Below, piece by piece: positions 33,334 through 38,645 of a stretch of DNA of 38,645 nucleotides. The notes under the pieces are model-generated. The model did no database searches. It saw only the letters and a list, made by a program, of their open reading frames with translations, and was not told the DNA's origin. Within the stretch, counting starts at the first letter, position 1, and each line of letters starts with the position of its first letter. The translations under genes and the position numbers were made by a program. The DNA comes from Gemmatimonadota bacterium. Lineage in GTDB: Bacteria; Gemmatimonadota; Gemmatimonadetes; Longimicrobiales; Gaopeijiaceae. The stretch spans positions 1 to 38,645 of the forward strand of contig JAWKQN010000028.1 of NCBI GenBank assembly GCA_041390125.1. Direction: 5' to 3'.

Positions 33334-33365
33334 GGCGTATGGCCTATACTAGTCGGCCATATGCC
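33334..33365. promoter_or_regulatory. Inverted-repeat operator of the RES-Xre operon
   Basis: 11-bp arms GGCGTATGGCC (33334-33344) and GGCCATATGCC (33355-33365) match except at one pair. The 10-bp spacer between them (TATACTAGTC) is AT-rich and reads TAGTAT on the minus strand, a fair -10. It ends 15 nt upstream of the antitoxin start. Likely bound by the Xre antitoxin. Confidence 0.65.
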
Positions 33366-33444
33366 GACACGTCAAGCGCGACCACGGCGTACGCCCGGGG
33401 GCGCGGTGGAAAGGGCCGTCCGCGCAGGCACCGCAGGGCGTCCG

Positions 33445-34752
33445 CTACCCCGCCAGCAGCGCCCGCTCGGTGTCCAGTCGGGCCGCGAGCGCCTCCCGGA
33501 ACCCGGCGTCCAGCCCCACCTCCGCCGCCTCACTGTTCCAGTCGGCGACCGCGTCCAGCACGCGGTCGATGATCTCGGTGGCCTGCGCGTTGCGCAGGTC
33601 GAAGACGTCGGCCACCCGCAGGCAGTCCGCGCGCGTGATGCCCTTGAACTTGCCCGCCACCGACATCTGGTGCTGCGCGGTCCAGCCGTCGTTCTCGGCA
33701 AAGGAGACGTCGTAGGCCGGAGAGAGGCGCCAGCGTCCGGCCGGATCCATGAGGAACGCGACGTTCTTCAGGTGATCGTCGTAGTTGACGGTGGCGAGGC
33801 TGAAGATCATGCGCGTGAAGGCCTGCACGATCGCGGGCTGCGGCAGCCCCAGCGCGCGGATGACGTCGAAGTAGTCCTCGTAGCCGATCTGGTACTGGAC
33901 GTTGTAGTCCAGGTGGAGCAGGCCACCGAGCGTGTGCATGTGGAGCTTCCTGGCGGGATCCTCGAGGCCGCGGTCGAAGCGTCGGGTCATGAAGTGCGCC
34001 AGGCCCTGGGCGTCGTGCAGCAGGTGCGTCTCGGCCATCTCGATCCCGGCCCGTCGCGCCAGGATGGAATAGACGTACTCCAGGCGTCCCCAGGGACTGG
34101 ACTCGTGTGTGACGCGGTTCTGGATCCCTCCGGACGTCTGCGTGACGCCGTCGAACTTGATGATCCAGGGCTCGTCGCCGGCTTCGGGGACGGCATGACC
34201 GGAACGCACCCGGTCCAGCGCACGGTTCCAGAGGATGAGCGCCTTGGGGCGGGCTCCGCCGACCGTGGCGCCCACGCTGATGATCTCGGCGATCGCTTCA
34301 TCCGTATGTCCCTCGATGACCCGCCGCGCCTGATCCACGAGCTCGCGCACCTCCAGCGCCCGCTCGACCTCCGGGGTGGTCTTGGCGGCAGGGCGGTACT
34401 CCAGCGCGCCGGGACCGCGCGCACCCACGTAGAGCAGCTTCTGGATGGGCGTGACCCGCGCGCCGGCGAGGCGCGTGTCGAAGTGGGCCTGGATGAGCGC
34501 GGTGCCGAAGCGGTCCGGCAGCGAATCGGCGATCACACCGGGCAGACCCTCGAACGCAGAGGAGCGCACGAGTGCGGGAAAGCTCCGCGGGGTCGTGTCG
34601 GCGACCGGGAGGTTGAGCGGAGAGATCTCCAGGCCGGTAGCGGCGAAAGCCGGATCATACTGGAAGATCGGTTGGGTGTCCGGCTGCGACTCCACGAGCG
34701 CGCCCACCCGCGTGCCCCAGAGGTGGACGTCGGCGCGGGTGTACTCAGCCAC
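33445..34752 (-). CDS. hipA: HipA-family toxin kinase
   Basis: 435 aa from GTG 34752, which overlaps the hipB stop by 8 nt. A longer frame upstream lies over hipB. Short N-terminal Couple_hipA-like domain (about 1-100), then the kinase: glycine-rich VGATVGGARPKALIL, IIKFDG with the ATP-binding Lys, HLLHDAQGLAHFMTRRFDR, the catalytic VNYDDHLKNVAFL and metal-binding LSPAYDVSF. All key residues are present, so it should be active. HipA kinases phosphorylate glutamyl-tRNA synthetase (E. coli) or other tRNA synthetases and induce dormancy. Target here unknown. Confidence 0.93.
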   Translation of the reverse strand: MAEYTRADVHLWGTRVGALVESQPDTQPIFQYDPAFAATGLEISPLNLPVADTTPRSFPALVRSSAFEGLPGVIADSLPDRFGTALIQAHFDTRLAGARVTPIQKLLYVGARGPGALEYRPAAKTTPEVERALEVRELVDQARRVIEGHTDEAIAEIISVGATVGGARPKALILWNRALDRVRSGHAVPEAGDEPWIIKFDGVTQTSGGIQNRVTHESSPWGRLEYVYSILARRAGIEMAETHLLHDAQGLAHFMTRRFDRGLEDPARKLHMHTLGGLLHLDYNVQYQIGYEDYFDVIRALGLPQPAIVQAFTRMIFSLATVNYDDHLKNVAFLMDPAGRWRLSPAYDVSFAENDGWTAQHQMSVAGKFKGITRADCLRVADVFDLRNAQATEIIDRVLDAVADWNSEAAEVGLDAGFREALAARLDTERALLAG

Positions 34753-35053
34753 GGCTGCCCGACGCGCGCCGGCGTGGCGTGCGACGCCCCTCCGAGATCT
34801 CGAAGGGAGAGACCTCCACCTCCTGCACGAGCGCATCCAGATCCGCCAGGCGATGGAGCGCGCGCAGGACCTGCACCAGGGTCTTCACGGTGGGGTTGCT
34901 CCCGGACTCGAGCCGCTGCAGCGTCGCGGTCCCCACGCCGGCCTCCTCGGCCAGTTGCGCCAGGGAGAGGTTGCGACGCAGGCGGAGCCGTTCGATGCGG
35001 CGGCCCAGCTCCTCGAGGACCGCGGGGGTCCGGGTGGTCTGCAGGATGTCCAT
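34745..35053 (-). CDS. hipB: HipB-like antitoxin and repressor
   Basis: 102 aa from ATG 35053. A Xre helix-turn-helix fills about residues 14-68 (LGRRIERLRLRRNLSLAQLA, then EEAGVGTATLQRLESGSNPT). A basic disordered tail (RRTPRRRASGSRG) follows, matching HipB proteins whose C-terminus contacts HipA. First gene of the hipBA operon. The AT-rich upstream region contains repeated TACGATC-like sites for autoregulation. Confidence 0.92.
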   Translation of the reverse strand: MDILQTTRTPAVLEELGRRIERLRLRRNLSLAQLAEEAGVGTATLQRLESGSNPTVKTLVQVLRALHRLADLDALVQEVEVSPFEISEGRRTPRRRASGSRG

Positions 35054-35054
35054 A

Positions 35055-35202
35055 AATGATCGAGTACGGTGTATTATGCCGCTTTAAGGAAAGTTATTGA
35101 TCTTATACGATCTGATGCGGCACCGCAACTGGAGGGGGTCATCTGACCATCGCATACGATCAATTACGCTATAATCTAGGCCACAAACGATCGTCTACGA
35201 TC
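35055..35202. promoter_or_regulatory. hipBA promoter region with repeated ACGATC sites
   Basis: This is the most AT-rich stretch of the window. TACGATC occurs at 35106-35112, 35155-35161 and 35196-35202, ACGATC at 35187-35192, and the inverted form GATCG at 35058-35062. The last two copies form GATCGT-CT-ACGATC (35189-35202), a perfect 6-bp inverted repeat. Spacing between the first two is 49 bp. The candidate ligand is HipB. No coding gene is supported here. Confidence 0.55.
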
Positions 35203-35573
35203 ATTACCAAGGCGCAGTAGCCATCGACGCCCGGATGGGCCCGGGCACGGCCCTGGGACGGCCGAACGCGCGATCCCGCCTGTCGCCAGGAGGCGCCCCG
35301 AGGAGGCGCCACGAGAGGCGCGCGACGTAGCGCGGAGCCTGCCCGGAACCGCGCCGCAGCGCCCTGGCGTGGAGCTCGCCCGAAACCGGCCCCGCAACGC
35401 CCTGGCGTGGAGCTCGCCCGAAACCGGCCCCGCGGCCTCCGCGGCGCGCTGCCTACGCGCAAAGGTCTGGCGTGAGGGTGCGCTCCGCGGCATTCTGCAG
35501 CATCGATCCGCTGGATGGGCCTCCCGCGCCAGCGGGCACGCGAGGCATCCGTCCGCTCTGCGCCCCCGCGCCG
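35203..35573. other. Non-coding GC-rich gap with tandem repeats
   Basis: No gene is supported between the hipBA promoter and the small membrane protein. The left part is GC-rich with GGAGGCGCC-like doublets (35290-35310), and 35334-35434 holds the tandem repeat listed separately. Open frames exist on both strands but show only low-complexity Arg/Ala/Pro composition typical of shadow frames. A longer start for the membrane protein at 35472 would enter this region. Confidence 0.5.
35334..35434. repeat. 38-bp direct tandem repeat plus degenerate partial copy
   Basis: Two copies with a 38-bp period start at 35360 and 35398 and differ only at the last base or two (core CCTGGCGTGGAGCTCGCCCG then AAACCGGCCCCGC). 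A diverged 26-bp part copy precedes them at 35334-35359. No ORF explains them. Confidence 0.8.
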
Positions 35574-35939
35574 ATGGGATCCATGGAACCCGGTCGGAAC
35601 GAGCCCCTGGCCCCCGACGGGAGCGACCTGCCCGCCGCGACGGACACCGAGCTTCCCGCTCCGTCTACTGTCCGCCTCCGCTCGCTCGACCGACAGACAC
35701 GCGTGCTCCGCATCCGGCGTTGGATCGCGCTCGGCGGATTCCCCCTGGTTCTCCTCACCCAGGGGTTCGTTTGGCTGCAACTCCTCACCAGCGGCCGCTT
35801 CACGCCGCGCCTCGTCGTCAGCGCGCTGATCCTGGCGGCGGTCACCATCGCCGTGTTCGGCGGCGTATGGCGCATCCTGGAGACGGAAGAGGGCGAGCTC
35901 GAAGCGGCGCGCCGCCACCTGCTGGGCGAAGACGACTGA
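35574..35939 (+). CDS. Small two-helix membrane protein
   Basis: 121 aa from ATG 35574; starts at 35583 or 35472 are possible. An acidic, Pro-rich N-terminus (about 1-40) is followed by two hydrophobic helices (about 50-71 IALGGFPLVLLTQGFVWLQL, and about 79-97 VVSALILAAVTIAVFGGVW) and a charged amphipathic tail (ETEEGELEAARRHLL). No family is recognised. It lies 74 nt upstream of the SRPBCC gene on the same strand. Confidence 0.6.
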   Translation: MGSMEPGRNEPLAPDGSDLPAATDTELPAPSTVRLRSLDRQTRVLRIRRWIALGGFPLVLLTQGFVWLQLLTSGRFTPRLVVSALILAAVTIAVFGGVWRILETEEGELEAARRHLLGEDD

Positions 35940-36013
35940 GCGCGCATCTACCGGAGGATGCCGAGAGCCCGAAGGGAGAACGCGAAGGCAGAACCCCACA
36001 GCCGGAGGAACGC

Positions 36014-36508
36014 ATGACACCGCATGAGGAATCCGCACCGCCATCCGTGAACGCCATGGGCGAAGATCGATACGAGATCGCGGCGGTGGAGCGCTTCGAC
36101 TGCACCCCGGAGGAGCTCTGGACGCTGCTCTGCGACTGGGAGCGCTTCGTGGAGGTGGGCCTGCCTGGGATGACCAGTGCGTTCCGCTGGCTCAGCGGGG
36201 GTCCACGGCACGCGCCCTCGCGCTTCGAGTTCACGATCGCCGGTGCCGTGCTCAAGGAAGAGATCTACGAGCTCTCGGCGGACCTCCCGGGCCAGCGCTA
36301 CCGCGCCCGGTACCGTGCGCTGGAGCCGGCGCTGGGCGTGCTCGAGTACGACGCGGTGCTGGACGCCCGCCCGGGCGACGGACCCGGCACGGTGCTGGAG
36401 ACCGTGCGGGAGGTCCGGTTGATGCCGGGCAGCCCTCCCGACCTGCTGGTCGGCATGATCGCCGGCGAGATGCAGAGCCTCAAGGCCCACTTCGCCGGAG
36501 GGGCGTAG
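36014..36508 (+). CDS. SRPBCC (START-like) family protein
   Basis: 164 aa from ATG 36014 (GGAGGA at 36004-36009). Polyketide-cyclase-like START fold: YEIAAVERFDCTPEELWTLL, CDWERFVEVGLPGMTSAFRW, then GAVLKEEIYELSADLPGQRY and a long C-terminal helix GMIAGEMQSLKAHF. It has the hydrophobic-cavity fold of lipid or polyketide binders, but no catalytic residue can be assigned. It precedes a second ArsR-AHSA1 operon but is separated from it by that operon's palindrome. Confidence 0.85.
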   Translation: MTPHEESAPPSVNAMGEDRYEIAAVERFDCTPEELWTLLCDWERFVEVGLPGMTSAFRWLSGGPRHAPSRFEFTIAGAVLKEEIYELSADLPGQRYRARYRALEPALGVLEYDAVLDARPGDGPGTVLETVREVRLMPGSPPDLLVGMIAGEMQSLKAHFAGGA

Positions 36509-36573
36509 ACCACTTCGCGGGAGAGCGAAGGCCACGTCCTTCCCTCCCCTTGCGCCGGGAGACGCCTGGGCCG

Positions 36574-36597
36574 ATACTGAACCATATGGTTCAGTAT
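36574..36597. promoter_or_regulatory. Perfect 24-bp ArsR-type palindrome spanning the start codon
   Basis: The 24 bp are self-complementary; the inner 20 are ACTGAACCATATGGTTCAGT (36576-36595). The central CATATG contains the ArsR start codon (36586-36588), so bound repressor, or the hairpin in the mRNA, could block both transcription and translation initiation. The AACC/GGTT core resembles the other ArsR site at 16146-16171. Confidence 0.75.
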
Positions 36598-36951
36598 GCG
36601 AATGCCCGTCTCGATGCCTCCTTCGCCGCGCTGTCGGATCCCACCCGGCGCGGCGTCCTGGAGCAGCTCGGCCGTGCGGACGCGTCCATCACGGACCTGG
36701 CCGAGCGCTTCCAGATGACCCTGACCGGCATGCGCAAGCACGTCGGCGTCCTGGAGAACGCCGGTCTGGTCACCACCGAGAAGGTCGGACGCGTGCGCAC
36801 CTGCAGGCTGGGGCCGCGCCGTCTGGAGGACGAGACCATGTGGATGGAGAGGTATCGGAAGATGTGGGATGCACGCTTCGACGCCCTGGATTCGGTCGTC
36901 GATCAACTGAAACGGGAGGAGCACGGCGATGGGTCAGGCACCAGAGGGTGA
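36586..36951 (+). CDS. ArsR-family repressor
   Basis: 121 aa from ATG 36586, which lies inside a perfect palindrome; an ATG-less start at 36550 adds unrelated residues. Winged helix: SFAALSDPTRRGVLEQLGRA, SITDLAERFQMTLTGMRKHV, wing TTEKVGRVRTCRLGPRR. The C-terminal helix MWMERYRKMWDARFDALDSV is that of SRPBCC-linked ArsR proteins. No metal-binding motif. It overlaps the downstream AHSA1 gene by 23 nt. Because no Shine-Dalgarno is seen upstream of its ATG, it may be a near-leaderless message. Confidence 0.9.
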   Translation: MVQYANARLDASFAALSDPTRRGVLEQLGRADASITDLAERFQMTLTGMRKHVGVLENAGLVTTEKVGRVRTCRLGPRRLEDETMWMERYRKMWDARFDALDSVVDQLKREEHGDGSGTRG

Positions 36952-37444
36952 GTCGGCCATGAAGCAGGGCGCGACGGTGGAGCGGACGTCGGAGCGGGAG
37001 CTCGTGGTCACGCGCACGATCGATGGCCCACCGCACCTCGTCTTCAAGGCGTGGAGCGATCCCGAGCTGTTCAGGCAGTGGTGGGTGCCGAAGTCGTTCG
37101 GCGTGGTGCTGGCCTCCTGCGAGATGGACGTGCGCACGGGCGGCCGCTACCGGCTGGTGTTCGGCGAGGACCCATCGCAGCAGATGGCCTTCGTGGGGCA
37201 GTATGTCGAAGTGGTCCCGAACTCGCGCATCGTCTGGACCAACGAGGAGGAAGACGACGGCGCCATCACCACGGTGACATTCGAGGACCAGGGTGGTCGC
37301 ACCCGTGTCGTCGTGCGGGACTTCTACGCCTCGAAGGAGGCGGTGGACGAGGCCCTGGCCTCCGGCAGCGTGGGCGGGCTGCCGGATCAATTGGATCAGC
37401 TGGACGCGCTGGTGCGGGGGCTGGGGGCGGGGGTCGGCGAATGA
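36929..37444 (+). CDS. AHSA1/SRPBCC-domain protein
   Basis: 171 aa from ATG 36929 (GGGAGGA at 36914-36920, 8 nt spacing), inside the end of the ArsR gene; ATG 36959 is an alternative. AHSA1 fold: LVVTRTIDGPPHLVFKAWSD, ELFRQWWVPKSFGVVLASCE, MDVRTGGRYRLVFGED and a C-terminal helix. It is the output gene of the ArsR pair, a close relative of the product at 14743-15246 with no VOC gene between. Convergent with the M23 gene, with 1 nt between stops. Confidence 0.88.
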   Translation: MGQAPEGESAMKQGATVERTSERELVVTRTIDGPPHLVFKAWSDPELFRQWWVPKSFGVVLASCEMDVRTGGRYRLVFGEDPSQQMAFVGQYVEVVPNSRIVWTNEEEDDGAITTVTFEDQGGRTRVVVRDFYASKEAVDEALASGSVGGLPDQLDQLDALVRGLGAGVGE

Positions 37445-37445
37445 C

Positions 37446-38081
37446 TCAGGACGGACAGGGTCCGGCTTCGTGGATGTCATCCTTGACCAGGATGCCGTCG
37501 CCACCGACGCAGAAGCGGGGGATGCGCGCGTCGTAGGGGAAGTCCCCGACGGTCCCGGTCGGCTGCGCGGTTTCGGGATCGTCTGGGATCACCACCTCGA
37601 AGTGCAGGTGCCGGCCCATGTTCTCGCCGGTGGCCATGCCCACGTTGCCTTCGTTGCCGATCCACTGGCCCGCCACGACCTCCGATCCCACCACCAGTCC
37701 GGCTCCATCGGGCGGGGCGCTGGTCACCGACCCCTCGGCCACATGACTGTACTTGGTCCACTCCTCCCCTGGGGCGTGCTGGATCCACACGAAGTTGTTG
37801 AAGCACGACGTGACATCGGGATCGCAGTTGGTGCTGAACTGGTCGCGGATGAATCGGACCGTGCCGGGCCGGGCCGCCACGATCCGGTAGGTGGGGTCGT
37901 CATTCTGACCGGCGAGGTCGAGCGCATAGGGAAGCGGGTGCGTCTCGTGGTCCTGCCACACCTCGACGTCGGTACCGTCCTCGTAGGGGAGCCGATACAC
38001 GAACATGCTGTTGGGCTGGGCGCAGGCGGAGATGCCGGCGAAGAGCAGGATGGGGGCGACAAGTTCCGGCGCGACGCGCAT
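37446..38081 (-). CDS. M23-family peptidase lipoprotein
   Basis: 211 aa from ATG 38081; longer in-frame starts add a basic, unlikely leader. Lipoprotein signal with lipobox ISAC at Cys20. LytM/M23 core: HPLPYALDLAG (His48, Asp55), YSHVAEGSV (His113) and HLHFEV (His158, His160). These match the HxxxxxxD, H and HxH zinc and catalytic residues of peptidoglycan endopeptidases. Cys86 and Cys93 (STNCDPDVTSC) could pair in a loop near the active site, with another Cys pair toward the end (FCVGGD, GPCPS). It acts in the periplasm, perhaps cleaving cell-wall cross-links. Confidence 0.88.
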   Translation of the reverse strand: MRVAPELVAPILLFAGISACAQPNSMFVYRLPYEDGTDVEVWQDHETHPLPYALDLAGQNDDPTYRIVAARPGTVRFIRDQFSTNCDPDVTSCFNNFVWIQHAPGEEWTKYSHVAEGSVTSAPPDGAGLVVGSEVVAGQWIGNEGNVGMATGENMGRHLHFEVVIPDDPETAQPTGTVGDFPYDARIPRFCVGGDGILVKDDIHEAGPCPS

Positions 38082-38316
38082 CGTCTTCCTCCGGACGCGA
38101 GGATCCTCCACAAACCCATGCGGGAGCCGGCAGGGCATCCGGACACGCGGGATGGACGGACCGCCGGAAGGCCTCCGCGCGCGCTGTGTCCGCAGAGGGT
38201 TGCCGCACCCCGACCGTGAGCCCGACCTGCCCTGCATGCAGGTGGATCATCCGACCGTCCTGCGTGCCGACCCCTGCATCTACTCGCAGAGCCGTATGTC
38301 GGCCGCTGCGGACGCC

Positions 38317-38529
38317 TCAGGTTCTCCGTCTGGCGTCCCGCGCGCGCACGTGGCCGGCTGCGGCGTAGCGGAGGATCGGCTTGTCCTGCGTGATGAGCGT
38401 TCCACCCAGGATGCGCGTGGTCGCCATGAGGATTCGGTCGGCCGGATCGCCATGCGGCTCCCCGGGAAGGCGCGCGCTCTCCAGCGCGATCTCCGGAGTG
38501 AGACGAGCACCAGCGGCCGGGCCGACGCC
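38317..38529 (-). pseudogene. VapC-type PIN toxin, C-terminal remnant
   Basis: The frame running on after the antitoxin stop encodes 70 residues that match only the C-terminal half of a PIN toxin: ARLTPEIALESARLPG, then HGDPADRILMATTRILGG and TLITQDKPILRYAAAGHVRA. The acidic DPADR motif and the ATxxxLxxxLxTxD strand are conserved in VapC. The expected N-terminus with the first catalytic Asp (LLDTH) is missing and no ATG or GTG opens the frame early. About 60-70 residues seem to have been deleted. Unable to encode a working toxin as it stands; assembly error is an alternative. Confidence 0.7.
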
Positions 38530-38645
38530 TCAGCCTTCGGCATGCCAGGGCTCCCCGAGGGGGGCCACGATGTCGCCCTGGATGGTGACCGAGCCCGAGA
38601 GATACCCGAAGAGACCGGGGGCCTCCTCGTCGAAGGCCACGAGCT
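38530..38645 (-). CDS. VapB/Phd-type antitoxin, C-terminal part (runs off the window)
   Basis: 37 residues in frame up to the TGA at 38530-38532, beginning beyond 38645. The sequence EEAPGLFGYLSGSVTIQGDI followed by VAPLGEPWHAEG resembles the C-terminus of Phd/YefM-like antitoxins that pair with PIN toxins (typical pattern FGYxKGxxxxxDDFDxPL). The N-terminal DNA-binding part is outside the window. It lies directly upstream of the VapC remnant. Confidence 0.65.
   Translation of the reverse strand, partial: LVAFDEEAPGLFGYLSGSVTIQGDIVAPLGEPWHAEG

Noticed and set aside
33361..35055. 564-aa plus-strand frame over hipBA
   Set aside because: Antisense to intact HipA and HipB with conserved kinase residues; no domain in the frame itself.
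35169..36044. 291-aa minus-strand frame across the repeat region
   Set aside because: Reads through the tandem repeats as Arg/Gly/Ala-rich sequence, with no motif or ribosome site.
38280..38543. 87-aa minus-strand frame starting MPKAEASARP at the right edge
   Set aside because: Ser/Arg-rich shadow. The neighbouring frame carries the VapC C-terminal motifs; this one shows none, although its ATG is where an intact toxin might have begun.

Overview
The window is 38.6 kb of uniformly high-GC bacterial chromosome with short intergenic gaps, many GTG starts and several 1-4 nt start/stop overlaps. The gene content suggests Gemmatimonadota, with Acidobacteriota as the main alternative. The pointers are a MacB/FtsX-type 'ADOP' permease, a BlaI/BlaR1 pair, an ECF42-type sigma factor next to a DGPF/YCII protein, a 6-bladed beta-propeller lipoprotein, and several small DUF1569, VOC and SRPBCC proteins. 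This is inferred from families; there is no rRNA or phylogenetic marker here. I saw no tRNA, rRNA, CRISPR array, transposase or phage gene.

Layout: 0.1-3.7 kb, a secreted amidohydrolase with a CIA30-like C-terminus, then a DesK/DesR-like two-component pair. 3.8-8.3 kb (minus), a ClpP with Asn in the triad, a small membrane protein coupled to an AlkA-like glycosylase, and an MCE transport pair (MlaE-like permease, MlaD-like substrate-binding protein). 8.3-12.8 kb (plus), blaI-blaR1-small membrane ORF, then an 809-aa ADOP permease. Two operators of the same 7-2-7 geometry, one before blaI and one before the permease, suggest a single BlaI regulon. 13.0-14.5 kb, a zincin-like protein with an unusual Lys/Cys-rich N-terminus. 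14.7-17.5 kb (minus), an ArsR-VOC-AHSA1 operon and a secreted esterase. 17.7-24.0 kb (plus), a signalling run: secreted trypsin-like protease, FHA membrane protein, triple-PAS histidine kinase, LuxR-type response regulator and HD-GYP protein.

24.0-30.5 kb is mixed housekeeping and accessory content: a DUF5694 protein, a DUF1569 protein, the ECF sigma/YCII pair, a stand-alone DnaB-like ATPase, a cyclophilin, a VOC protein and a TonB-C-like lipoprotein. 30.5-35.2 kb is an accessory segment with a Uma2 nuclease-fold protein, a propeller lipoprotein, a RES-Xre toxin-antitoxin pair and a HipBA pair, the last two each with a repeat-rich promoter. 35.3-38.1 kb holds GC-rich tandem repeats, a small membrane protein, an SRPBCC protein, a second ArsR-AHSA1 operon with a perfect palindrome over its start codon, and an M23 peptidase lipoprotein. 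The right edge carries the C-terminus of a VapB/Phd-type antitoxin, followed by a VapC reduced to its C-terminal half.

The strongest leads are the shared BlaI-type operators linking a membrane-protease sensor to an export-type permease, the undescribed Lys/Cys-rich zincin, the Asn-triad ClpP, and the toxin-antitoxin cluster with its decayed vapC.
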